Assembly (NCBI GenBank): GCA_963837815.1
Contig: CAWIOS010000009.1
Span: 1 to 64,000 of the forward strand
DNA: 64,000 bases
Source: Fen-1273 sp963837815
GTDB taxonomy: Bacteria; Bacteroidota; Ignavibacteria; UBA10030; UBA6906
Direction: 5' to 3'
In this document: positions 41,733 to 49,511 of the stretch, one piece after another
Position numbering within the stretch: position 1 is the stretch's first letter
Layout: the number at the start of each line of letters is the position of its first letter
Made by a program: the position numbers and the translations under genes
The notes under the pieces: generated by a model
What the model was told of the DNA's origin: nothing
The model's database searches: none
Seen by the model: the letters and a program-made list of their open reading frames with translations, nothing else

Positions 41733-42878
41733 ATGCTTTTGCCCGGCGGACCCGATTCTCCTTCTCTTCCGATGAAAATCCCAGACAATATTCTGCAGTC
41801 CGTTCCCAAAGTCCTCCTCCACGATCACCTCGACGGAGGACTTCGCCCCTCGACGATCATAGAACTGGCAAGGGAAACAGGGTATGACAGGCTCCCGACG
41901 CTCGACCCGGGCGAGCTCACGGCCTGGTTTCACCGCGGCGCCGGGCGCGGAAGCCTCCCGTTGTACCTGGAAGGCTTCACGCACACATGCGGTGTGATGC
42001 AGACGGAGGAGGCGCTGGAGAGGGTGGCGTATGAGATGATCGAGGACATGCACCGGGACGGAGTCGTCTACGTCGAGACCCGCTTCGCCCCGGTCTTTCA
42101 TACCGCCCGGGGACTCCACTGGGACAACGTTGTCAATGCCGTCCTCCGCGGGCTGGAACGGGGGCGCCGCGAGTTCAGCGTCGAGTACGGACTGATACTC
42201 TGTGCGATGAGGAACATGGGGCTCTCACAGGAGATGGCGGAGCTTGCTGTCGATTTCCGCGAGAGGGGAGTCGTCGGTTTTGACCTGGCGGGCGAGGAGG
42301 GGGGATTTCCCCCCAAGAAACACGTCGACGCGTTCCATTATATACAGAGGGAGAACTTCAACATCACGATTCACGCCGGGGAGGCGTTCGGCAAGGAGAG
42401 CATCTGGCAGGCGATTCAGTGGTGCGGTGCGCACAGGATCGGCCACGCGACGCGTCTCATCGAGGATATCGGGCTTGACAAGAGGAACCGGAAGAAAATC
42501 GTCCGGATGGGGTATCTCGCCCAGTATGTCCTTGACAAGCGGATCCCGCTGGAGATCTGCCTCACGAGCAACATCCACACCGGTGCGGCAAAGGATGTCG
42601 AATCGCATCCCTTCGGCCTTCTGTATAAGTACAAGTTCCGGGTGACGCTCAACACCGACGACCGGCTGATGAGCGACACGAATATGACCAGGGAATTCAA
42701 GCTTGCGGTCAAGGCGTTCCGGCTCGGCATTGAGGATCTGGAGAAACTGACGATAAACGCGATGAAGAGCGCTTTTCAGCCGTACAACCGCAGGATCAAG
42801 CTGATTTATGACATCATCAAGCCGGGATATGCGAAAGCCCGGCTCCGGCTTGCCCACACAAAACGCCGGGCGGCCTGA
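41733..42878 (+). CDS. add: Adenosine deaminase
   Basis: A 381-residue zinc amidohydrolase converting adenosine to inosine. Visible motifs: HDHLDGGLRP (His30 and His32), ITIHAGE with the catalytic Glu, HRIGHATRL and LNTDD with the final zinc-binding Asp. The segment ETRFAPVFHT and VGFDLAGEE also match the family. ATG 41733 is preferred; AAGGGG is 12 bases upstream. Alternatives are TTG 41706 and ATG 41772. It begins a plus-strand run that continues to 48941, with the PF04008 gene only 30 bases on. Confidence 0.92.
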   Translation: MLLPGGPDSPSLPMKIPDNILQSVPKVLLHDHLDGGLRPSTIIELARETGYDRLPTLDPGELTAWFHRGAGRGSLPLYLEGFTHTCGVMQTEEALERVAYEMIEDMHRDGVVYVETRFAPVFHTARGLHWDNVVNAVLRGLERGRREFSVEYGLILCAMRNMGLSQEMAELAVDFRERGVVGFDLAGEEGGFPPKKHVDAFHYIQRENFNITIHAGEAFGKESIWQAIQWCGAHRIGHATRLIEDIGLDKRNRKKIVRMGYLAQYVLDKRIPLEICLTSNIHTGAAKDVESHPFGLLYKYKFRVTLNTDDRLMSDTNMTREFKLAVKAFRLGIEDLEKLTINAMKSAFQPYNRRIKLIYDIIKPGYAKARLRLAHTKRRAA

Positions 42879-42908
42879 GGTTTGCCGCCTCCGCCGGGGG
42901 GTCACTTT

Positions 42909-43391
42909 ATGAATCTCACGATTGTCGAGGTAGAGAAGCCGGCCGACATGAACTTCGTGCTCGGCCAGGCTCATTTCATCAAGACCGTCGACGACATCCA
43001 CGAGGCGATCGTCCAGGCGAACCCCGGCATGAAATTCGGGGTCGGATTCTGCGAAGCATCCGGGCCCGCCCTCGTCCGCACGACAGGGAACGATCCCGCG
43101 CTCGTGGCGCTTGCCCGGAAGAACGCTCTTGCGATCGGGGCCGGGCATTCGTTCGTGATATTCCTGCAGGGCGGCTTCCCCGTCAACATCCTCAACGCCG
43201 TAAAGAGCGTGACGGAAGTGTGCGGCCTGTTCTGCGCGACGTCGAATCCCGCCCAGGTGATCATTGCGGAAACCGACCAGGGGCGTGGAATACTCGGGGT
43301 CGTGGACGGGGTGACGTCAAAAGGCATCGAGACGGAGGCGGATGTCAGAGTCCGCCGTGAATTCCTCCGTACAATCGGCTACAAGCTCTGA
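42909..43391 (+). CDS. Adenosine-specific kinase-like protein (PF04008)
   Basis: A 160-residue protein of the adenosine-specific kinase family (COG1839). Characteristic stretches are LTIVEVEKPADMNFVLGQAHFIKTVDDIHEAI, CEASGPALVRTTGNDPALV, GAGHSFVIFLQGGFPVNILNAV and AQVIIAETDQGRGILGVVDG. The family was named for a structural study finding adenosine binding and phosphorylation; physiological proof is thin. It follows adenosine deaminase by 30 bases with a good GGGGGG ribosome site. The pairing suggests a shared adenosine pathway, deaminate or phosphorylate. Confidence 0.88.
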   Translation: MNLTIVEVEKPADMNFVLGQAHFIKTVDDIHEAIVQANPGMKFGVGFCEASGPALVRTTGNDPALVALARKNALAIGAGHSFVIFLQGGFPVNILNAVKSVTEVCGLFCATSNPAQVIIAETDQGRGILGVVDGVTSKGIETEADVRVRREFLRTIGYKL

Positions 43392-43430
43392 CATAACCGC
43401 ACGTGAACCATCAACAAAGGAGACATCACA

Positions 43431-43784
43431 ATGACTGCACGTATCCATGCACACCTGGCGCTGTTCCTCCTCGCCGCGCTCCTTATCGCGCTGAACCCGG
43501 CATTCGGACAGAAGAAAAATAAGGAAACGGCCTCCCCCGCGCCCCAGACTGAAGTCCGCCCGTCGCCGAAAACGGGGGGTACGATAAGGGACGTCCTCGT
43601 CTCCCTCCAGGGGCAGCAGACAAATCTCGGAATCCTCACGAAACTCGCGGGCGATTACGTGGTGTTCGAGTCGGAAGGGGATACGCTGATGTACCCCCTG
43701 TCGACGCTTCAGGTCGTCAAATTTCTGAAGGTGGAAGAGGGAGAGGCCAGGAAAATCGAGATCCGGTTCCTTTCGAAGGACTGA
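43431..43784 (+). CDS. Exported protein of 117 residues, unknown
   Basis: A signal peptide (about 1-26, ending NPAFGQ) precedes a Pro/Lys-rich spacer and a small domain GGTIRDVLVSLQGQQTNLGILTKLAGDYVVFESEGDTLMYPLSTLQVVKFLK, which has the look of a beta-sandwich with two Sm-like repeats. No family is recognised. AAAGGAG lies upstream. It ends one base before the Rid-family gene, so the two are probably made together. Confidence 0.7.
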   Translation: MTARIHAHLALFLLAALLIALNPAFGQKKNKETASPAPQTEVRPSPKTGGTIRDVLVSLQGQQTNLGILTKLAGDYVVFESEGDTLMYPLSTLQVVKFLKVEEGEARKIEIRFLSKD

Positions 43785-43785
43785 C

Positions 43786-44325
43786 ATGATGACCCGGATC
43801 AACTCGGCGCGGCGGGGATTGTCATTTCTCCCCGCGGCGCCCGTGTCTCTTGCCGCCGCGCTCGTTGCGTGCGTGTGTCTTCAGGCCTGCCGCCCCTCTG
43901 ACGACGATCTGCGAAGATTTATCCGCGAGGAGTCGGGAAACGCCGGAAAACGCGAGGCGCTTTCGAGCGCTGCCGTCATAGGGCCGTACAGCCCCGCGGT
44001 GAGGGCCGGCAAATTCCTTTTCGTCTCCGGTCAGATCGCCCTGGATCCGCAGACGGGACAGCTCAGGCAGGAGAACATCGGCGTCGAGACGAAGCAGGTT
44101 CTCGACAACGTGATGCGCGTCCTCCGGTCCGCGGGATATGATTCCTCCGATGTCGTGAGCGCGACGGTCTACGTCAGGGACATGAAGAACTACGCGTCCG
44201 TCAATACGATCTATGCAGGCTACTTCCGCGAGAAGGATTACCCTGCGCGCGTTGCCGTGGAGGTATCCGCTCTTCCGAAGGGCGCAAACGTCGAAATCGC
44301 CGTCATCGCATACAGGGATCGCTGA
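43786..44325 (+). CDS. Rid-family (RidA/YjgF) lipoprotein
   Basis: A 179-residue Rid-fold protein preceded by a lipoprotein signal; the lipobox is CLQACR (Cys35). The Rid domain (about 60-179) has IGPYSPAVRAGKFLFVSGQIALDP, ASVNTIYAGYFREKDYPARVAVEVSALPKGANVEI, including the Arg that positions substrate in RidA deaminases. RidA hydrolyses enamine/imine intermediates in the cytoplasm, so an exported lipid-anchored version is unusual. AAGGA precedes the ATG. It stands six bases before urocanate hydratase. Confidence 0.87.
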   Translation: MMTRINSARRGLSFLPAAPVSLAAALVACVCLQACRPSDDDLRRFIREESGNAGKREALSSAAVIGPYSPAVRAGKFLFVSGQIALDPQTGQLRQENIGVETKQVLDNVMRVLRSAGYDSSDVVSATVYVRDMKNYASVNTIYAGYFREKDYPARVAVEVSALPKGANVEIAVIAYRDR

Positions 44326-44331
44326 GAAGCC

Positions 44332-46005
44332 ATGTCGCACGAACGGGCAACACCGCGCACGGTTCGTGCCCCGCGCGGGACACAGATCTCCTGCAAGGGG
44401 TGGATACAGGAAGCCGCAATGCGCCTCCTCATGAACAATCTCGACCCGGACGTCGCGGAGAAGCCGGACGAGCTCATCGTATACGGCGGTGCGGGGAAAG
44501 CCGCGAGAAACTGGGACTGCTATGAGGCGATCGTCGCGAGCCTCAGGGGACTGGAAAACGACGAGACGCTCCTTGTGCAGTCGGGGAAACCCGTCGGAAT
44601 ATTCCGCACGCACACGAACGCCCCCAGGGTCCTGATTGTCAATGCCATGCTCGTCCCCCGCTGGGCGACATGGGACGAATTCCGCCGCCTCGAGGGTCTG
44701 GGGCTCACGATGTACGGCCAGATGACCGCGGGGAGCTGGATCTACATAGGATCGCAGGGGATACTGCAGGGGACGTACGAGACGTTTGCCGAATGCGCGA
44801 ACAGATACTTCAAGGGTTCGCTCGCCGGACGTCTTCTGGTGACCGCCGGGCTCGGGGGGATGGGGGGCGCGCAGCCCCTTGCGGCAACCATGAACGGCGC
44901 AGCCTGCCTTGTCATCGAAGTCGATCGTTCCCGTATCGAGAAGAGGCTGAAGACCGGCTACGTGGATGAGATGGCCACGACGCTCGACGAAGCCCTTCTC
45001 GCCGTCCAGACCGCCCGGGAGCTGAAAGAACCGAAATCCGTCGCCCTTCTGGGGAACGCCGCGGAGATCCTTCCGGAGCTCGTCGCACGGAATATTCGTG
45101 TGGATGTCCTGACCGATCAGACCTCCGCGCACGACACGCTCAACGGCTACGTCCCCGCGCGGGTTCCGTACGCCGAGGCGCTGGCTCTCCGCAAATCGGA
45201 CCCGGACCGCTACATGGCCATGGCCCGCTCGTCGATCGCCGAACACGTGCAGGCGATGATTGCGCTGATGCGGAGGGGGACGGTGACGTTCGATTACGGG
45301 AACAATATCCGGGGCGAGGCGCTCTCCGGGGGCGTCGCCGACGCGTTCGAAATCCCGGGATTTGTTCCGGAATACATCCGTCCCCTTTTCTGCGACGGGA
45401 AGGGACCCTTCCGCTGGGTCGCGCTTTCCGGAGACCCCGAAGACATCTACAGGACGGACCGCGCGGTCCTCGAAACATTTCCGGAGAACGAGCCTCTCTG
45501 CCGCTGGATCGGCAAGGCGCAGAAGCAGGTGCACTTCCAGGGGCTCCCGTCCCGGATCTGCTGGCTTGGCTACGGTGAGCGGGCGGCGATGGGAAAGATA
45601 TTCAACGACCTGGTCGCGCGCGGTGAAGTGCGCGCCCCGATCGTCATCGGGAGGGATCACCTTGACTGCGGTTCGGTCGCCTCGCCGAACAGGGAGACGG
45701 AAAAAATGAAAGACGGGAGCGACGCCATTGCCGACTGGCCGATCCTGAACGCCCTCCTGAACGCCTGCGGCGGTGCGAGCTGGGTGAGCGTGCATCACGG
45801 GGGCGGTGTCGGGATCGGTCTCTCGATTCACGCGGGGATGGTCGTCGTTGCGGACGGGACGGCGGAAGCCGCCGTGAGGCTTGAGCGGGTCCTGACGTAC
45901 GATCCGGGACTGGGAATCATGCGGCACGCTGATGCGGGATACGAAAGGGCGGTTGAGAATGCCCGGCGCTGGAACGTGAATACACCGATGATTCGGAAAG
46001 CCTAA
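44332..46005 (+). CDS. hutU: Urocanate hydratase
   Basis: A 557-residue NAD-dependent urocanase, step two of histidine degradation (urocanate to imidazolonepropionate). Motifs: ELIVYGGAGKAARNWDCYEAI, the NAD site LLVTAGLGGMGGAQPLAATMNG, TFDYGNNIRGEA and the catalytic region PSRICWLGYGERA with its conserved Cys. The protein starts at ATG 44332, six bases after the Rid stop, and is followed by a VOC gene. hutI, ftcD and fchA lie 3.5 kb downstream; hutH is not present, so histidine ammonia-lyase must be elsewhere. Confidence 0.96.
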   Translation: MSHERATPRTVRAPRGTQISCKGWIQEAAMRLLMNNLDPDVAEKPDELIVYGGAGKAARNWDCYEAIVASLRGLENDETLLVQSGKPVGIFRTHTNAPRVLIVNAMLVPRWATWDEFRRLEGLGLTMYGQMTAGSWIYIGSQGILQGTYETFAECANRYFKGSLAGRLLVTAGLGGMGGAQPLAATMNGAACLVIEVDRSRIEKRLKTGYVDEMATTLDEALLAVQTARELKEPKSVALLGNAAEILPELVARNIRVDVLTDQTSAHDTLNGYVPARVPYAEALALRKSDPDRYMAMARSSIAEHVQAMIALMRRGTVTFDYGNNIRGEALSGGVADAFEIPGFVPEYIRPLFCDGKGPFRWVALSGDPEDIYRTDRAVLETFPENEPLCRWIGKAQKQVHFQGLPSRICWLGYGERAAMGKIFNDLVARGEVRAPIVIGRDHLDCGSVASPNRETEKMKDGSDAIADWPILNALLNACGGASWVSVHHGGGVGIGLSIHAGMVVVADGTAEAAVRLERVLTYDPGLGIMRHADAGYERAVENARRWNVNTPMIRKA

Positions 46006-46028
46006 CGCATACACAACAGGAGGACCGC

Positions 46029-46400
46029 ATGAACGGATTCGGACACATCGAAATACCCACGACGAACTTCAAGAAGGCGAAGAAGTTCTACGGATCGGTG
46101 TTCGGCTGGACGTTTGAGGATGTCCCTGACATGGACTACGTCCTGTTCAGGGCGGGGACGCATCCCAACGGCGGGCTCTACGAGCTGAAGAAGATGCCGA
46201 AGAAGGGACAGGTCAACGTGTACGTCGAGGTCGAGGACATTGCGGCAAAACTGAAAGAAATCAAGAAGGCGAAGGGGAAAGTCCTCGTGAAAAAGACGGA
46301 CATGGGCGCGATGGGATCGTGGGCCCAGTTTGCCGGGCCGGACGGTTGCATACTCTGCCTCTGGCAGTCGGCCGCGAAGGAGCCGGCGCCGCAGACGTGA
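46029..46400 (+). CDS. VOC-superfamily protein, PhnB/YdfO-like
   Basis: A 123-residue glyoxalase-like protein. FGHIEIPTTNFKKAKKFYGSVFGWTFEDVPDMDYVLFR is the typical N-terminal half, and GSWAQFAGPDGCILCLWQ the typical end. It carries no obvious full set of metal ligands. The ribosome site is AGGAGG. The stop overlaps the GTG of the small cysteine gene as GTGA, so it is in the same transcript as urocanate hydratase. It shares the fold with the gene at 1713 but not close similarity. Confidence 0.87.
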   Translation: MNGFGHIEIPTTNFKKAKKFYGSVFGWTFEDVPDMDYVLFRAGTHPNGGLYELKKMPKKGQVNVYVEVEDIAAKLKEIKKAKGKVLVKKTDMGAMGSWAQFAGPDGCILCLWQSAAKEPAPQT

Positions 46401-46624
46401 GTCTGCCGCGCCGCTCCGGGCAGTTGAGTAATCCGGCAGGCCTCTGCGAACGATGTCAGCATGCGCAGGAAGTGAAGGCTGCGAGGGGAAACACGTACAT
46501 CCTCTGCGGGCTCTCGGCGGTCGATCCGCGGTTTCCGAAGTATCCACGCCTCCCCGTGATCGCCTGCGGAGGATTCGCCCCCGCCCGCGGCGCGGCCGCA
46601 CCATCTCATAATGGCGCACAATGA
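46397..46624 (+). CDS. Hidden small four-cysteine protein
   Basis: About 75 residues from GTG 46397 (or 66 from TTG 46424). It overlaps both neighbours: GTGA with the VOC stop and ATGA with the SpoIIE start. The core is GLCERCQHAQ, YILCGLSAVDPRFPKYPRLPVIACGGF. The CxxC pair with two later cysteines and the DPRFPKYPRLP segment match a small unnamed zinc-ribbon-like family I recall from other bacteria. The double overlap is good evidence for translation. AAGGAG is about 13 bases before the GTG. Confidence 0.65.
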   Translation: MSLPRRSGQLSNPAGLCERCQHAQEVKAARGNTYILCGLSAVDPRFPKYPRLPVIACGGFAPARGAAAPSHNGAQ

Positions 46625-47832
46625 TTGATCCGGTAAAATTCAAAAGAATACTCGTCACGCTTCTGAAGATTCTCGTCGTCGTCGAGCTCTTCAGCGCGCT
46701 TGCGGGGGGAATGAGGGGGAATGGCTGGGGGCGGTTCGGCGTCGATCTTGTCATCGCGGGAATCCTCTATCTTACGTGGGAAAGGCTTAAGACGGTCGTC
46801 GCGCAGAAGAAGGAGGAATCGTGGAATCTGATGCAATCTTCCCCCGAGCGCGCCGGTCTCTTCAACGCGCTTGTATTCTCCCTCCTCTGGACAGACCGCA
46901 TCTATGAAAACGTCCCGCCGGACCGGCTCAGGCTCATCGTCATCTCCTACACGCTGATTGCACTCGGGCTCGTCGCAGCGTTCGTCAAGATCGGGTCGGG
47001 ACTGATGCCGCTCGTCGTGTCGGGTGCCCTCGTCCTCGGCGCGGTGAATCTTGTCACGTGGGTGATCTCGCTCGAGCGGGGGGAGAAAGAGACGCTGCAG
47101 ACGGAGCTGAAGCTCGCGCACGATGTGCAGGTCTCACTGATGCCGAAATCCGCCCCTTCGCTCCCCGGGTTCGACATCGCGGGGATGTCCATCCCCGCGG
47201 CGAACGTGGGGGGTGACCTTTTCGATTATGCCCCACTCGGAACGAACGGGGGGGTGTTCGGCATCTCGGTGTTCGACGTCTCCGGGAAGGGGATGCAGGC
47301 GGCGATGTCGGCCGTCTTCACGATCGGTGCGCTGGCCGGGGAGGTCGGCATGTCGACGTCCCCCGCCCAGATACTCACGCGTCTCAACAGGTCGGTCTTC
47401 ACGCATTCCCGCCGCGGGCATTTCGTTGCATACCTCCTCGGCGCCCTCGACACGGCCGCGAAGACCGTCCGGTTTGCCAATGCCGGGCAGACGAAGCCGC
47501 TCCTGAAGACAAAAACGGGACTGAAATGGCTCGATCCTCCGGGTGTGAGGTTCCCGCTCGGGATGCAGGAGGAGAGCGCATATGAAGAGTTGACGGTACA
47601 GCTCGAGAGAGGGGACGTTCTTATCATGCTGACGGACGGGTTTACCGAGGCGATGAATCCGCGTGAAGAGATGTTCGGTGCGGAAAAAGTGGAAGAGGCG
47701 GTCAGGGGAAGCGCAATCGACGGCCTCTCCGCCGAACGAATCATCGAGCGCCTCACGACGTCGGTCCGGTCGTACGCGGCCGGGGCGCCCCAGCACGATG
47801 ACATGACAATCGTTGTAGTGAGGGTACTGTGA
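46621..47832 (+). CDS. SpoIIE/RsbU-type serine phosphatase with membrane domain
   Basis: A 403-residue protein. Four N-terminal hydrophobic segments (about 10-30, 38-55, 103-122, 128-150) anchor a C-terminal PP2C-like phosphatase (about 175-403). LAHDVQVSLMP, AANVGGDLFDYAPLG (metal-binding GD), FDVSGKGMQAAMSA and MLTDGFTEAMNP with QHDDMTIVVV complete the metal sites. It should dephosphorylate an anti-sigma-antagonist (STAS) protein in a partner switch, with no such protein or kinase in the window. ATG overlaps the preceding small gene. Confidence 0.92.
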   Translation: MIDPVKFKRILVTLLKILVVVELFSALAGGMRGNGWGRFGVDLVIAGILYLTWERLKTVVAQKKEESWNLMQSSPERAGLFNALVFSLLWTDRIYENVPPDRLRLIVISYTLIALGLVAAFVKIGSGLMPLVVSGALVLGAVNLVTWVISLERGEKETLQTELKLAHDVQVSLMPKSAPSLPGFDIAGMSIPAANVGGDLFDYAPLGTNGGVFGISVFDVSGKGMQAAMSAVFTIGALAGEVGMSTSPAQILTRLNRSVFTHSRRGHFVAYLLGALDTAAKTVRFANAGQTKPLLKTKTGLKWLDPPGVRFPLGMQEESAYEELTVQLERGDVLIMLTDGFTEAMNPREEMFGAEKVEEAVRGSAIDGLSAERIIERLTTSVRSYAAGAPQHDDMTIVVVRVL

Positions 47833-48941
47833 GACAACGGCTTTTCTTTTCGTTTCTGCTCCTTTTCGGCGCGGCGTGCCGCGCGCAGCAGAACGACATG
47901 TTCAACGTGTATCTCCGGATCGACTACGCCTCCGCTGAGAAGACACTTGAGCTGTACCAGGGGCTCGGGGGCCGGCCCGCGGAGATTGCTGCGCTGCGAG
48001 GAAGCCAGATCGCGCTCTCGACGACGGCCTTTCTTGCGCAGCGGCCGCTCGACACCCCGGTGCTGGAAGAGGCTCTCGAATCCGTGAAGTTTAACCAGGC
48101 CATGGGGGACGACATCTTCCGCATGCGCGACGCGCGTGCGAACGTGGCGGCGATAAGCGAGCTTCTCGTGGAAGCCCAGAGGAGGAATTTCGGCCAGAAG
48201 GTGGTGAGTACCGTCGCGCAGCTCTTCCCCCCGGACGCGAGGGTGAGCACGGTGATCCCCGTCTACTTCGTCGCGTTCGGCCACCAGAACATCGACGCGT
48301 TCGTCCGCCGCGTCGTGTGGCGGGGAGATACTCCCTCGTTCACGGGCGAGGGACAGGGGGAACTGACGATCGTCGTGAACCTTGCAAAATGCGTGAACTA
48401 CGGTCACAGCGTGGATGAGCGGTTCATCGGGATGATCAGCGTCGTTGCGCACGAAGTGTTCCACGCGGCGTTCGGGGTGTACAAGGACGGCTCTCCGGTG
48501 TGGAAAAACTACTACGCTTCGCACAACACCCCGTTCGACCAGCTGCTCGACCTCTCGCATAACGAAGGGATCGCGTACTACCTGACGCTGATCCAGTCAC
48601 CATCCCGGGGCAAACTTCCTGCGGACGGACTGGAGCGCGCGCGCCGCTCGTTTGAGGAATTCAACAGAAACGCCGAAGAAATCCTCGCCCCGGGGACGAC
48701 GTACAGGAGGTCGGAGGATATTATCCGCCTCTCGAACACGTCGGGATACTGGGAGAGTTACGGTGCGATCACAGGCATGATCATCGCACGGCAGATCGAC
48801 CAGACACTCGGCCGTCAGGCCCTCTCGGAGACGATCGCCCGCGGGCCGGCGGACTTCTTCGGGAAGTACGCCGACATCATGAAGCGCGACGGTAGCATCC
48901 CGGTGCTCTCCGGCGTGGTCATCCAGAATGCCACCCGTTGA
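47829..48941 (+). CDS. DUF5700 putative zinc-dependent protease, exported
   Basis: A 370-residue exported protein with a lipobox-like FGAAC (Cys17). The zinc motif is HEVFHAAF (His208 and His212, catalytic Glu209), with GIAYY downstream likely providing the third ligand, as in gluzincin-like DUF5700 proteins. The GTG start overlaps the SpoIIE stop as GTGA. It is the last gene in the run from 41733. The substrate is unknown; peptidoglycan or envelope protein is plausible. Confidence 0.8.
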   Translation: MRQRLFFSFLLLFGAACRAQQNDMFNVYLRIDYASAEKTLELYQGLGGRPAEIAALRGSQIALSTTAFLAQRPLDTPVLEEALESVKFNQAMGDDIFRMRDARANVAAISELLVEAQRRNFGQKVVSTVAQLFPPDARVSTVIPVYFVAFGHQNIDAFVRRVVWRGDTPSFTGEGQGELTIVVNLAKCVNYGHSVDERFIGMISVVAHEVFHAAFGVYKDGSPVWKNYYASHNTPFDQLLDLSHNEGIAYYLTLIQSPSRGKLPADGLERARRSFEEFNRNAEEILAPGTTYRRSEDIIRLSNTSGYWESYGAITGMIIARQIDQTLGRQALSETIARGPADFFGKYADIMKRDGSIPVLSGVVIQNATR

Positions 48942-49020
48942 ACCCCGGGAGGTTCCCTTCCTGTTCCACGGCGGGAACATTCTCTTTCCGATGATATCCG
49001 GGTTCCAAGAGGATCATTGC

Positions 49021-49368
49021 GTGCGACCATTTCTTGTTGTTCTCATTCCGCTTTCACTCCTCCTCGTGAACCTGATGATCATGCCGGAGTATACCGGCGA
49101 TGATGCGTACATTCATTTCACGTACGTACGGAACATCGTTGAGAGCGGTCAGGTTTCCTATAATGACCCCTCGACGCATTCCTTTGGGTCGTCAAGCATT
49201 CTCTGGGTTGTTCTCGGTTCGCTCGCTTCACTGGCATTCCGGGATATACCCTTCATCATACGACCATCGGTGCGCTCGGGGTACTCTCACCGCCGGGGGA
49301 GATCTGGGAAGTCTATCTCGTTGAAGTACGATATCTCCGGTGAATCCCGCCTGTTTCTGCCGGGCTGA
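49021..49368 (+). pseudogene. Broken N-terminus of a membrane glycosyltransferase (ArnT/GT39-like)
   Basis: From GTG 49021 the frame encodes an N-terminal helix and MPEYTGDDAYIHFTYVRNIVESGQVSYNDPSTHSFGSSSILWVVLGSLASLAF, the catalytic-loop region (DDAYI...) of lipid-linked-sugar glycosyltransferases of 450-600 residues. After about 80 codons the frame loses sense, while another frame restarts with TIGALGVLSPPGEIWEVYLV and stops at about 49350, so a frameshift and loss of the rest have occurred. AAGAGGA before the GTG shows a once functional start. Confidence 0.68.
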
Positions 49369-49411
49369 TGCACGACGATTGAAGCGGAATCGTCGGTCGA
49401 TGCAATATCGT

Positions 49412-49443
49412 CGACTGATACGGTAATCGACTGATGCGGTAAT
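49412..49443. repeat. Two tandem 16-base units upstream of hutI
   Basis: CGACTGATACGGTAAT (49412-49427) and CGACTGATGCGGTAAT (49428-49443), identical but for one base, directly upstream of the hutI promoter. They could be a pair of operator half-sites for a regulator of histidine degradation, but no known consensus is matched. Confidence 0.6.
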
Positions 49444-49452
49444 CCGGGCATC

Positions 49453-49481
49453 TTGCGGCTCGCCACGCGATTTCGTATCTT
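49453..49481 (+). promoter_or_regulatory. Promoter of the hutI-ftcD-fchA operon
   Basis: TTGCGG (49453-49458), 17 bases, TATCTT (49476-49481). It would start transcription near 49488, some 24 bases before the TTG start of hutI. The two 16-base tandem units lie just upstream. Confidence 0.52.
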
Positions 49482-49511
49482 TCTTCCACACTCGCAATTT
49501 CTCCAGCCGTT

